Both the position numbers and the translations under genes were made by a program. Below, one piece after another: positions 9,338-18,188 of a DNA stretch of 41,534 nt. Source of the stretch: Pelagibacteraceae bacterium AG-325-C03 (GTDB taxonomy: Bacteria; Pseudomonadota; Alphaproteobacteria; Pelagibacterales; Pelagibacteraceae); NCBI GenBank assembly GCA_003283025.1, contig QBYC01000005.1, forward strand, positions 1 through 41,534, in the 5' to 3' direction. The notes beneath the pieces were generated by a model. The model did not search any database and had not been told where the DNA came from. It saw nothing but the letters and a program-made list of their open reading frames with translations. Each line of letters opens with the position of its first letter. Position 1 is the first letter of the stretch.

Positions 9338-10072
9338 TTAAGTTTTTTTGATCATCACTTTTTCAAATATTTTTTTTTGAGATATTTTTATTATTCCTTG
9401 CTTAGATAGTTCTAAACATGCGGAAAATATACCTGCGATACCAGACCTTTTCATTTTATTTTTTTGGTAAAATTGTGGTATTAATTCAAAAACATTTTTC
9501 CAATCTATTATATCATTTAAATTATTTTTAATTTGCTTAATTCCTTCATCAGTGCTTAATACAGGTAATTTAGGTATGCTAATATTCAAAAAAGTTTTTT
9601 GCATTTGAATGTTGGAATAAGTTTTAAGAAGCACATACAATGAAACGTCATAAACAGGTGTGTTAATAGATCTAATGCCACCCTTCATGCCTCTTGTAAA
9701 AATATGAACACCTAATCTTTTTTTTTGTAACATTTTATCTGATAGAATTCTAATTAATTCGAGCTTTTTTAGTTGTAATTTAAGTTTTTTAGCGACTTCA
9801 AAAGCTTTAAAATCATCCTCTATATCTTCGGGTAAAAGGAGTTTAGATTTCAAATATGCCAACCAAGTTGCCATTAATAAAAACTCAGAGGCTGACTCCA
9901 AATTTAAATTTTTAGTATTTTTAATAAAATTTAGGAATTGATCCGCAAGTTGTGTAATTGATATTTCAGCCAGATCAACTTTTTGTGATTTTGCTAAATC
10001 TAACAATACATCTAATGGACCTTTATAGTTAGGAATATTAATCGATATTTGATTTATACTATTTGATTCCAT
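9338..10072 (-). CDS. scpA: Segregation and condensation protein ScpA
   Basis: Kleisin subunit that bridges the SMC heads. It has 244 residues. The N-terminal domain reads YKGPLDVLLDLAKSQKVDLA and ISITQLADQFLNFI, the well-conserved SMC-binding helix, followed by ATWLAYLKSKLLLPED. The C-terminal winged-helix part is recognisable from FSACLELSKQGIIKISQKKIF. It lies 8 bases after nagZ and 1 base before scpB, so nagZ-scpA-scpB form a tight cistron group. Confidence 0.95.
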   Translation of the reverse strand: MESNSINQISINIPNYKGPLDVLLDLAKSQKVDLAEISITQLADQFLNFIKNTKNLNLESASEFLLMATWLAYLKSKLLLPEDIEDDFKAFEVAKKLKLQLKKLELIRILSDKMLQKKRLGVHIFTRGMKGGIRSINTPVYDVSLYVLLKTYSNIQMQKTFLNISIPKLPVLSTDEGIKQIKNNLNDIIDWKNVFELIPQFYQKNKMKRSGIAGIFSACLELSKQGIIKISQKKIFEKVMIKKT

Positions 10073-10080
10073 AAATAATT

Positions 10081-11025
10081 TTACCTCAAAATATTGTAAA
10101 TTTCTGATGTTTTTTTTAATGTAAAATTATCAATATATGGCACAGATTTAATCAATTTAAGGTTGTCTTTAATATTTCCTGCGCAATACAAAACTAAATT
10201 GCATCCAGCTGAAAGTGATTTATGCGCGTTAGTAATTAAATCATACTTAAGAGCTTTCATGGAAATATCGTCGGACAATAAAATTCCTTTAAAACCGATT
10301 TTTTTTCTTATTATATCTTTAATTATTTTTTTTGAAAAAGTTGAAACATTTTTAGGATCAATTTTTGAATACATTATGTGTGCTGTCATAGCTAGTTTAG
10401 CCGATGATGATTTAAATGGATAAAAATCGATCTTATTCAAATAACTTTCCTCTAAATTAACTTTCGGTAAAGTTAAATGACTATCTTTAGCAGAACATCC
10501 ATGACCGGGTATATGTTTAATAACATTAACAATATTTTGAGCATGACACTCTTTAATTGTTATTTTACCTAATTGTTTGACGATTTCTTTTTTTTTTGAA
10601 AAGCTCCTTTTTCCTATGATTGCGTGTGTGCTTTTTCTTAATACATCAAGCACAGGAATGGTATTAATATTAATTCCAATTTCATTCATAATTCGACATA
10701 AAGATTTTAAATATATTTTATAAATGGCTATAGCTACAATTTTATTTTTTTCATAAAGATTTCCAAAAAAATTAGCATTTATGTCATGATTTATAATATC
10801 TGTTAGCCTTGAAACGTTCATACCCTCTTCATCGATTAAAATTGGAAATTTTTTATCTTTTGAACATTTTTGAATATCTTTAACTAATTTTTTTATTTGA
10901 TTGATGGATTTTATATTTCTTTTAAACAGAATTAATCCCCAAGGCTTTTCTACGGATAATAGCAATCTCTCTTTTTTAGTTAATTTTGTACTTTTAATAC
11001 TAACAATTATAGCTTTTTTTTTCAT
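10081..11025 (-). CDS. nagZ: Beta-N-acetylhexosaminidase NagZ (family GH3)
   Basis: Cytoplasmic GH3 enzyme that removes N-acetylglucosamine from anhydromuropeptides during peptidoglycan recycling. It has 314 residues, a single-domain TIM barrel. The catalytic loop NVIKHIPGHGCSAKDSHL (about 167-183) carries the KHxPGHGxxxxDSH motif, and the nucleophile region ILLSDDISMKAL (about 248-259) is intact. The otherwise near-invariant DQEGG(R)V segment reads DEEGMNVSRL (65-74), an unusual variant of the substrate-binding strand. Its start overlaps the end of the preceding small lipoprotein gene by 4 bases. Confidence 0.93.
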   Translation of the reverse strand: MKKKAIIVSIKSTKLTKKERLLLSVEKPWGLILFKRNIKSINQIKKLVKDIQKCSKDKKFPILIDEEGMNVSRLTDIINHDINANFFGNLYEKNKIVAIAIYKIYLKSLCRIMNEIGININTIPVLDVLRKSTHAIIGKRSFSKKKEIVKQLGKITIKECHAQNIVNVIKHIPGHGCSAKDSHLTLPKVNLEESYLNKIDFYPFKSSSAKLAMTAHIMYSKIDPKNVSTFSKKIIKDIIRKKIGFKGILLSDDISMKALKYDLITNAHKSLSAGCNLVLYCAGNIKDNLKLIKSVPYIDNFTLKKTSEIYNILR

Positions 11026-11285
11026 TCAGATTTAAGTAAATTCCAAAAACTTCTAGGGTTATCAATTTTAATTTTATTTGAAAAACCATCATTAAATTCA
11101 ATAACATTATCTGTATCATTATTTAAAACTGGTAAATCAAAAATTTTCGTATTGATAATTTCATTAATGTTATTTCTATTATAATTTTTTGTTTCAATAT
11201 TATTTTTTGAGTCATAATATTTATAGCAACTTAAAAAAAAAATTAAAATCAATACTAAAAAAAATAAGTTAATTATTTTTTGCAT
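11022..11285 (-). CDS. Small predicted lipoprotein in the SPOR-protein position
   Basis: An 87-residue protein with a hydrophobic signal (about 5-18) and a lipobox-like FFLSC (Cys20), so probably a lipid-anchored envelope protein. The mature part is short, polar and Asn/Asp-rich, with NPRSFWNLLKSE at the end. I recognise no domain. In many alphaproteobacteria the gene between argS and nagZ encodes a longer protein with a C-terminal SPOR (peptidoglycan-binding) domain. This one sits in exactly that place, starting at the end of argS (sharing one base) and overlapping nagZ by 4 bases, but has no room for a SPOR domain. It may be a shrunken counterpart; the evidence is position only. Confidence 0.75.
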   Translation of the reverse strand: MQKIINLFFLVLILIFFLSCYKYYDSKNNIETKNYNRNNINEIINTKIFDLPVLNNDTDNVIEFNDGFSNKIKIDNPRSFWNLLKSE

Positions 11286-13009
11286 TACATTTTACTTGGT
11301 AAAGATACACCGAGTATTTTCATTCCGTTTTGTATGACTATAGCTACGAGATTTAGAACAGCTAAAATTTCATCTCTTTTAACTTTACGATTTTCTATAA
11401 ATTTATAATTTCTATCTTCATTACCTTTGCTCCAATATGCATGAAATAATGTTGATAAATCATTTAAATAAAAAGGAATTTTATGTAAATCAAATTTTCT
11501 TGATGTTGATTCAATAATTTTTGGCCATTCAAAAACTTTTCTTATTATTTTTTTTTCAATTTCATTAAAATTTATACTACTTTCATCTAAATTTATTTTG
11601 TCTAATAAATTCAAATTTAATGTTCTTAATAGAGAATTGATTCTTGCATAAGCATATTGCACGTAAAAGACTGGGTTATCTTTTGTTTTTTCTTTTACTT
11701 TATCGAAATCAAAATCTAACTCAACGTCATTACTTCTATTAAGCATCATAAATCTTATTTGGTCTTTTTCTACTTCATGTAAAAGATCTTGGGCAGAGAT
11801 AAAATCTCCTGCTCTCTTAGACATTTTAAATGGCTCTCCATTTTTATATAGTTTAACTAACTGGCATACTTTACAATTAAGTTTGATTTTATTTTCAGAT
11901 AAAGCTGAAACTGCAGCTGTAATTCTTTTTATATAGCCAGTGTGATCTGCTCCTAGGATATTAACTAAATTTTTATAATTTCTGTTTACTTTATCCATAT
12001 GATAGGCAACGTCATTGGCAAAATATGTCCAAGATCCATCATTTTTTTGGAGCGCTCTATCAGTATCGTCTCCAAATAATGTAGATTTAAAAATTAATCT
12101 TTTTATTTTTTTCCAATTATCATTAGTTTCACCTTTTGGTGGTTGTAGAAAACCTTCCTCTACAAATTTTTTTTCTTTAAGTTTGTTTACCGCCTTATTT
12201 ACTAAATCTTTATTAACTATATCCGTTTCTGAGGAAAAATTATCATGCGAAATACCTAAAAGCTGAAGATCATTTTTAATTAAATCCATTGATCCTTTAA
12301 TTGACTCTTTTTTTAAAAATTCAAAGTTTTTATCAAAATCGCTTAAGTCAAGATTGGTGTTTTCTTTTACAATTTTATTAGCAATATCTTTAATATAAAG
12401 ACCTGGGTATAGATTTTCTTTTTTTGGAAATTTTTTTTTGTATTTTATTTCAATTATTCTGAAATGTATAGACTCTACAAAATTTCTAATTTGGTTACCG
12501 TAATCATTAATATAATATTCTTTAATGACTTCATTTCCGTTAAACTTTAGTAAATTTGCTAATACATCACCGTAAATAGCTCCTCTACAATGACCTACGT
12601 GCATTGGCCCGGTTGGATTAGCAGAGACAAACTCAATATTAAAAGTTTCACTACTTTTACTGGAGCCATAAATTTCATTATTATCCAGAATTGATTTTAT
12701 ATTATAGAATAAAGCAGATTTTGAAAGTTTAATATTTAAAAAACCAGGTCCAGCAATATCAATTTCTGAAAAATTATTTATTTTATCTAAAAAAATATCT
12801 TTTAATTTTAAAGCTAAGGTTTTCGAACTTATCTTATTTTTTTTCCCAAGAACCATTGCAATATTACATGATAAATCAAAATTAAATTGTAAAGGAGGTA
12901 TTTCCAAATTTACGCCTTTCAAATTATCAATATGTTCCAATTTAAGAGAATCTTTTTTAGAAAGAATTATGTTTCTTATTTCAGATAAATGGTGTTCAAA
13001 AATATTCAT
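11285..13009 (-). CDS. argS: Arginine--tRNA ligase
   Basis: Class I aminoacyl-tRNA synthetase for arginine. It has 574 residues, the usual size. The N-terminal additional domain (about 1-105) precedes the HIGH signature, here NPTGPMHVGHCRGAIYGD (HVGH at 137-140). The KMSK loop appears as FKMSKRAGDFI near residue 393, and the C-terminal DALR anticodon-binding domain ends the protein with IQNGMKILGVSLP. Its start overlaps the end of dgt by 4 bases. tRNA-Arg(TCT), one of its substrates, is also encoded in this window (31846-31922). Confidence 0.97.
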   Translation of the reverse strand: MNIFEHHLSEIRNIILSKKDSLKLEHIDNLKGVNLEIPPLQFNFDLSCNIAMVLGKKNKISSKTLALKLKDIFLDKINNFSEIDIAGPGFLNIKLSKSALFYNIKSILDNNEIYGSSKSSETFNIEFVSANPTGPMHVGHCRGAIYGDVLANLLKFNGNEVIKEYYINDYGNQIRNFVESIHFRIIEIKYKKKFPKKENLYPGLYIKDIANKIVKENTNLDLSDFDKNFEFLKKESIKGSMDLIKNDLQLLGISHDNFSSETDIVNKDLVNKAVNKLKEKKFVEEGFLQPPKGETNDNWKKIKRLIFKSTLFGDDTDRALQKNDGSWTYFANDVAYHMDKVNRNYKNLVNILGADHTGYIKRITAAVSALSENKIKLNCKVCQLVKLYKNGEPFKMSKRAGDFISAQDLLHEVEKDQIRFMMLNRSNDVELDFDFDKVKEKTKDNPVFYVQYAYARINSLLRTLNLNLLDKINLDESSINFNEIEKKIIRKVFEWPKIIESTSRKFDLHKIPFYLNDLSTLFHAYWSKGNEDRNYKFIENRKVKRDEILAVLNLVAIVIQNGMKILGVSLPSKM

Positions 13010-14145
13010 TTTATTTCATTATATAGATTTATTGCATATCTATCAGTCATTCCAGCAATATAATCACAAATAATTCGTTCTATATTTGAATTGCTATATT
13101 TTTTAATATTTATGTATTTATTTGGATTTTTTTTTATTTGTAAAAATAATCTCTTTATTATTTTTCTTCCGTAATTAGTTTTGGAATTTACATTTTTATG
13201 AAAATACATTTTTTGTTTTAAAAAACTTTTTATTTTCTTATCGAATTTTTGCATACTTTGGGAGAATGTAACTATTTGATTTTTTGTTCGATAAATATCG
13301 TTTAAATTTTTTATCTTATAAGATTTTAAATTTTTTTTAGTTGTACTAATTACATCTCTTACCATTTCATTAATTATATCTCTAACTATTTGCCTTATAA
13401 TTAAATCAATGGAATATATATTTAATTTTTTTTTATGTTTTGAAATGATTTTATTAAGTACTGGTATATTCATTAAATGTTTCAAATCAAATAAATTAGA
13501 TTTTAATCCATCTTCAAGATCGTGACTATTGTACGCTATATCATCTGATATAGAAGCAATTTGAGATTCGAGAGATGAATTTAAAAAAAAATTAATTTTT
13601 TTTTTGAAAAAATTATTACCTAAAATTCTATTAAATTTGGTCAAATCTTTAACCGGTCCATTGTGTTTGATTAAACCATCTATTGTTTCAATTGAAAGAT
13701 TAAGACCTTTAAAATCGTAATATCTATTTTCTAAAATTGTTATAATTCTTAGAGTTTGTATGTTGTGTTCAAATCCACCATAATTTTTCATACAATCATT
13801 AAGAGCTTCCTCTCCAGCATGGCCAAATGGAGTATGGCCTAAGTCATGTGCTAAACTTATAGTTTCAGACAAGTCTTCATTTAAATTAAAATATTTAGAA
13901 AGTGTTCTAGCTATTTGAGATACTTCAAGAGAGTGTGTAATTCTTGTTCGGAAGTGATCACCAGATGTATTAACAAATACTTGAGTCTTATGCTTTAATC
14001 TTCTAAATGCTGTTGAATGGACAATTCTATCCCTGTCTCTTTGAAAATCATTCCTCAAATCAGTTTTTTTTTCCCTAAAAAACCGTTCTTTAGACTTAAG
14101 AGGAACTGCAAATTTAGATAGATTTCTAATTAATTTTTTTTGCAT
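13006..14145 (-). CDS. dgt: Deoxyguanosinetriphosphate triphosphohydrolase-like protein (HD family)
   Basis: HD-domain phosphohydrolase that splits dNTPs into deoxynucleoside and triphosphate, a dNTP-pool control enzyme. It has 379 residues. The motif RDRDRIVHSTAFRRLKHKTQ (37-56) is the family opening; metal ligands are His71 (RITHSLEVSQ), His100-Asp101 (LAHDLGHTPFGHAGEEAL) and an Asp in SISDDIAYNSHDLEDG (about 197-212). It is the first gene of the long minus-strand block and stands head-to-head with erpA, 38 bases apart, so both promoters must lie in that short gap or just inside the genes. Confidence 0.94.
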   Translation of the reverse strand: MQKKLIRNLSKFAVPLKSKERFFREKKTDLRNDFQRDRDRIVHSTAFRRLKHKTQVFVNTSGDHFRTRITHSLEVSQIARTLSKYFNLNEDLSETISLAHDLGHTPFGHAGEEALNDCMKNYGGFEHNIQTLRIITILENRYYDFKGLNLSIETIDGLIKHNGPVKDLTKFNRILGNNFFKKKINFFLNSSLESQIASISDDIAYNSHDLEDGLKSNLFDLKHLMNIPVLNKIISKHKKKLNIYSIDLIIRQIVRDIINEMVRDVISTTKKNLKSYKIKNLNDIYRTKNQIVTFSQSMQKFDKKIKSFLKQKMYFHKNVNSKTNYGRKIIKRLFLQIKKNPNKYINIKKYSNSNIERIICDYIAGMTDRYAINLYNEIK

Positions 14146-14183
14146 GCTTACTACATAGATTATATACTAAATATACACCGTTT

Positions 14184-14498
14184 ATGGAAAAGAAATTAAA
14201 TTTCACTGATCAAGCCTTAAATCAAATAAATTTGATTACAAAAGCTGGAGAAAAAAAATATTTTAGAATCACCGTTCAGGGAGGTGGATGCTCTGGCTTT
14301 AAATATAACTTTGGTTTTGACTCAAAATCTAATGGAGATGATATTATATTTGGAAAAACAATTATTGATAAATCATCACTTGATATAATTTCTGGGTCTG
14401 TAGTTGATTTTAAAAAAGAGATGATTGGAGAGTCATTTGTAATTGAGAATCCTAAAGCTACTGCTTCTTGCGGTTGTGGTCTTTCTTTCTCTGTTTGA
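14184..14498 (+). CDS. erpA: Iron-sulfur cluster insertion protein, IscA/ErpA (A-type carrier)
   Basis: A-type carrier that receives Fe-S clusters and delivers them to apoproteins. It has 104 residues. The three conserved cysteines are Cys36 (GGGCSGFKYNFGF), Cys96 and Cys98 (ASCGCGLSFSV), in the expected CxnCxC spacing. The symbol is a choice: IscA, SufA and ErpA share this pattern, and the lone position away from isc/suf genes favours ErpA. The stop codon overlaps the xthA start (TGATG), so the two are probably co-translated. Confidence 0.9.
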   Translation: MEKKLNFTDQALNQINLITKAGEKKYFRITVQGGGCSGFKYNFGFDSKSNGDDIIFGKTIIDKSSLDIISGSVVDFKKEMIGESFVIENPKATASCGCGLSFSV

Positions 14499-15274
14499 TG
14501 AAAATTATATCTTGGAACGTCAACTCTGTTAGGGCAAGAATAGAAAATATTAAAAATTATATTAAAGAATCTTCCCCTGATGTACTTTTACTGCAGGAAA
14601 TTAAAACACAAAATGAAAATTTTCCAAAAGATGAGTTTAAGAACATCGGTTACATATCATACGTATTCGGTCAAAAAAGTTACAATGGTGTTGCTATTAT
14701 TTCTAAACATAAATTAGAAAAAATTAATAATAGCTTTATTAAAGATAATTTAAAACAATCAAGAATAATAACTGCTGAGTTAAAATTAAAAAAAAAAAAG
14801 ATAGAACTTATAAATATTTATGTTCCAAATGGAAATCCTGTAGATACAGAAAAATATGAATATAAAAAAATTTGGTTAAAAAAGTTTATATCAAATGTAA
14901 AAAAGAAAACTCAGAAAAACTCAAATATTCTTATTGGTGGAGATTTTAATATTATTCCTGAAGAAATAGATGTTCATGATTTTAAAAGATATAAAAACGA
15001 TGCTTTAGGTAGATTGGAAATAAGAAAAAAATATAGAGAATTAATTAATTTAGGTTTTAAAGATGTTTATAGATTTAAAAATGAAATTAAACAAGAATAT
15101 ACCTTTTGGGACTACTTTGCAGGTTCTTGGCAAAAAAATTATGGGATGAGAATAGATCATTTTTTACTTTCAAACAGTTTAATTGAAAATGTTAAATCAA
15201 TTAGTATCAATAAGAAACCAAGATCCAAAGAAAAACCATCTGATCACACACCAATAGAACTAGAAATTATTTAA
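14498..15274 (+). CDS. xthA: Exodeoxyribonuclease III (AP endonuclease)
   Basis: Mg-dependent AP endonuclease and 3'-5' exonuclease of base excision repair. I place the start at the ATG sharing a base with the erpA stop, because the family begins MKIISWNVNSVRAR; an open frame extends 10 codons further upstream inside erpA but is not needed. The 258 residues include the catalytic LLLQEIKTQ (Glu34), NIYVPNGNP, GGDFNIIPEEIDVHD, and the C-terminal RIDHFLLS and SDHTPIE. The erpA-xthA pairing links Fe-S delivery and DNA repair on one transcript. The 3' end overlaps convergent manC by 8 bases. Confidence 0.95.
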   Translation: MKIISWNVNSVRARIENIKNYIKESSPDVLLLQEIKTQNENFPKDEFKNIGYISYVFGQKSYNGVAIISKHKLEKINNSFIKDNLKQSRIITAELKLKKKKIELINIYVPNGNPVDTEKYEYKKIWLKKFISNVKKKTQKNSNILIGGDFNIIPEEIDVHDFKRYKNDALGRLEIRKKYRELINLGFKDVYRFKNEIKQEYTFWDYFAGSWQKNYGMRIDHFLLSNSLIENVKSISINKKPRSKEKPSDHTPIELEII

Positions 15275-16469
15275 CTCTACCGTATATATCTTGATACCTA
15301 ACTATATCGGTTTCTTTTAAAATTGACCCTAATTGTGCTTCAATTATTTTTACCGGTTTTTTATATGGATTTTCTATTCTGTGAATAGATTGAACTGGTA
15401 TAAAAATAGTTTCATTAGTTTTTAAAAAAAATTTTTTGTTGTTTAGAGTTATTTTTGGTTTCCCTTGAGTTACAACCCAGTGTTCGGAACGATGAAAATG
15501 TTTTTGAAGACTTAAAACTCCTTTAGGTTTTACATAAAGTTCTTTAATTAAAAAATTTTTACCATTATACAAGTTTGTATACCTACCCCAAGGTCTGTAA
15601 AAAATATTTTTCTTTTTTTGATATTTAATCTTTAATTTATCATAGACTTTGCAAATTTCTTTCCAGCTACCTAGATCAGACCAAGATATATTTAAATTTA
15701 TAGCATTTATATCTTTTGATTTTTCCAAAATTGCGTAATCAAAAGAGATTGTCTCACATTTTAAAAAATCATTTTTACTAAGATGATAAATATTATTTTT
15801 AAATTTTGATTTATTCACAGAATTTAAACAATAATTAAAATTACTGTTTTGATACTTCTTGAAGTTATTAATTATTGATTTTTTTGTTAGAAAAAACATT
15901 CCTGAATTCCAATGAGCATTTTTTTTAATGATTTTTTTCGCTTTTTCTAAATTTGGTTTTTCAATAAATTTTGTAACCTTGCATTTATTACCCACTTGTT
16001 TTGATAAAAAATAACCAAACTCAGATGAAGGGTTAGAGGGTTTAATACCAAATATGAAAATATTTTTATCTGTCAAGTATTTTTGGTGTTGTTTAATAGA
16101 TTTATTTAACAGTTTTATTTTCTCAATTAAATGATCTGATGTTAAAAAAATTAAAGGTTGGTTCTCAGGTATCTCTTTTATTAATGCTGAACTGAGTATA
16201 GCAGGAGCAGTATTTCGTTTTGCTGGTTCAAGAACAATTTTATATTTCTTAAAACTTTTTAATCTTAAATGTTTTTTAATTTCACTTATATATTTTTTAT
16301 TAGTACTTATTATGGGATAATCAAATATCGAACTTTTAATCCTATCTAAAGTTTTTCCGAATAACGTCCAATTTCCAAAATCAATAAACTGCTTTGGTTG
16401 ATGATGTTTTTGATCAGACCAAAGTCTAGTACCAGAGCCGCCACATAAAATTACTGGACGTATTTTCAT
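15267..16469 (-). CDS. manC: Mannose-1-phosphate guanylyltransferase / mannose-6-phosphate isomerase type II
   Basis: Makes GDP-mannose from mannose-1-phosphate for surface polysaccharide synthesis. The N-terminal nucleotidyltransferase domain begins PVILCGGSGTRLWSDQKHHQ with PKQF (about 5-28) and has SGMFFLTK in the middle. The C-terminal cupin domain has RPWGRYTNLYNG, LQKHFHRSEHWVVTQG and RIENPYKKPVKIIEAQ, typical of the bifunctional type II family. With 400 residues it is shorter than E. coli ManC (about 480), so some linker or domain loss has occurred. Its start shares one base with the ilvD stop. No other polysaccharide genes are adjacent except galE about 14 kb away. Confidence 0.9.
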   Translation of the reverse strand: MKIRPVILCGGSGTRLWSDQKHHQPKQFIDFGNWTLFGKTLDRIKSSIFDYPIISTNKKYISEIKKHLRLKSFKKYKIVLEPAKRNTAPAILSSALIKEIPENQPLIFLTSDHLIEKIKLLNKSIKQHQKYLTDKNIFIFGIKPSNPSSEFGYFLSKQVGNKCKVTKFIEKPNLEKAKKIIKKNAHWNSGMFFLTKKSIINNFKKYQNSNFNYCLNSVNKSKFKNNIYHLSKNDFLKCETISFDYAILEKSKDINAINLNISWSDLGSWKEICKVYDKLKIKYQKKKNIFYRPWGRYTNLYNGKNFLIKELYVKPKGVLSLQKHFHRSEHWVVTQGKPKITLNNKKFFLKTNETIFIPVQSIHRIENPYKKPVKIIEAQLGSILKETDIVRYQDIYGRVK

Positions 16470-18187
16470 TAAATTTTTGAATATTCTTTAACTTCTTTTT
16501 TCTTACCTGGATGTGTTGGAGCGCCGAGATAAGCAGGTCCTACTGTTTGAGCGTACTTCCAGATTGTTCCCGATCCAAAACTTGATTTTTTTTCTTTCCA
16601 TTTTTTTCTTCTAGCTTTTAATTGTGCAATAGTAAGCCTTACGTTAATTGATCCTTTTTTTGCGTCTATATCTATTACATCTCCATTTTTAAGAAGTGCA
16701 ATTGGACCGCCCATTGCAGCTTCTGGACCAACGTGACCAACACAGAAACCTCTAGTAGCTCCTGAAAACCTTCCATCAGTTATAAGTGCAACTTTTTCAC
16801 CTTTGCCTTGTCCGTAAATAGCCCCAGTTGTTGAGAGCATTTCCCTCATACCTGGTCCACCTTTTGGACCTTCGTATCTGATTATTATTACATCACCATT
16901 TTTGTATTTTTTTGTCTGCACTGCTTTCATTGCATCTTCTTCATTATCAAAACATCTAGCTTTACCCGTAAATTGTAATTTCTTTAATCCTGCAATTTTT
17001 ACGATTGCTCCATCTGGAGCTAAATTACCTTTTAATCCAACAACTCCGCCATCTGGAGAAAGTGGGTTGTTATATTCTCTTAAAACTTTTTGATTAGTAT
17101 TAAACTGAATATTAGCTAAATTTTCTTTCATGCTTTTACCTGTAACTGTCATACACTCGCCATGAATATATCCTCCGTCATATAAAGTTTTTAATAACAT
17201 AGGAACACCGCCAGCTTCCCACATATCCTTAGCTACATATTTTCCACCAGGCTTTAAGTCAGCGAGATATGGCGTTTTTTTAAAAATCTTTGCTACATCC
17301 ATTAAATCAAACTTTATCCCTATCTCATTTGCTAACGCCGGAAGATGTAATGCAGCATTAGTAGAACCACCAGTGGCAGCTACAATTGTTGCCGCGTTTT
17401 CTAAAGCTTTTTTTGTTACTATATCTCTAGGTTTAATATTTTTTTCTAATAAATTCATAACCGCTTGACCGCTATTAAAAGCATATTTATCTCTCTCTTC
17501 ATATGGAGCAGGTGTACCGGCTGAATAAGGGAGAGCAAGACCAATAGCCTCTGAAACGCAAGCCATAGTATTAGCAGTGAATTGTCCTCCGCAAGCCCCT
17601 GCACTTGGACAAGCAACTAATTCTAGTTCTCTCAACTCATCTGATGACATTACGCCAGACGAGTGTTTGCCAACAGCTTCGAATACATCTACAACTGTTA
17701 CATCCTTACCTTTAAATTTACCTGGTAAAATAGATCCACCATAAATAAAGACACTTGGCACATTTAATCTTAGCATAGACATCATTAATCCTGGTAAAGA
17801 TTTATCACACCCTGCAATTCCAACTAATGCATCGTAACAATGTCCTCTTACAGTTAGTTCAGCAGAGTCTGCTATTATTTCTCTTGAAATTAATGAAGAT
17901 TTCATGCCTTCATGACCCATAGCAATTCCATCTGTAACAGTTATCGTGCAAAATTCTCTTGGAGTTCCTCCTGTCTCCTTTACTCCCTTTTTAACTGATT
18001 GAGCTTGTCTCATTAACGCTGTATTACATGGAGCAGCTTCATTCCATGTAGAAACAACACCAACAAAAGGTTTAGCAACATCTTGTTCGGTCTCCCCCAT
18101 CGCATAATAAAATGATCTATGAGGAGCTCTGTCAGGCCCCAGTGATGTGTGACGGCTTGGTAATTTTTTTTTATCAATTTTAGACAT
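16469..18187 (-). CDS. ilvD: Dihydroxy-acid dehydratase
   Basis: Fe-S dehydratase of the third common step in valine, leucine and isoleucine synthesis. It has 572 residues. Candidate cluster cysteines are Cys54 (EAAPCNTAL), Cys127 ([12 protein letters not shown]) and Cys199 ([19 protein letters not shown]); [12 protein letters not shown] and [20 protein letters not shown] mark the C-terminal half. It is flanked by valS (1 base upstream) and manC, so a branched-chain amino-acid gene is followed on the same strand after the valyl-tRNA synthetase gene, a plausible functional link. The N-terminal [20 protein letters not shown] is typical of this subfamily. Confidence 0.97.
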   Translation of the reverse strand: MSKIDKKKLPSRHTSLGPDRAPHRSFYYAMGETEQDVAKPFVGVVSTWNEAAPCNTALMRQAQSVKKGVKETGGTPREFCTITVTDGIAMGHEGMKSSLISREIIADSAELTVRGHCYDALVGIAGCDKSLPGLMMSMLRLNVPSVFIYGGSILPGKFKGKDVTVVDVFEAVGKHSSGVMSSDELRELELVACPSAGACGGQFTANTMACVSEAIGLALPYSAGTPAPYEERDKYAFNSGQAVMNLLEKNIKPRDIVTKKALENAATIVAATGGSTNAALHLPALANEIGIKFDLMDVAKIFKKTPYLADLKPGGKYVAKDMWEAGGVPMLLKTLYDGGYIHGECMTVTGKSMKENLANIQFNTNQKVLREYNNPLSPDGGVVGLKGNLAPDGAIVKIAGLKKLQFTGKARCFDNEEDAMKAVQTKKYKNGDVIIIRYEGPKGGPGMREMLSTTGAIYGQGKGEKVALITDGRFSGATRGFCVGHVGPEAAMGGPIALLKNGDVIDIDAKKGSINVRLTIAQLKARRKKWKEKKSSFGSGTIWKYAQTVGPAYLGAPTHPGKKKEVKEYSKI

Positions 18188-18188
18188 T

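Noticed and set aside
14468-14497. Upstream start for xthA
   Set aside because: Adds ten codons inside erpA; the family starts at the MKIISWN methionine sharing a base with the erpA stop.
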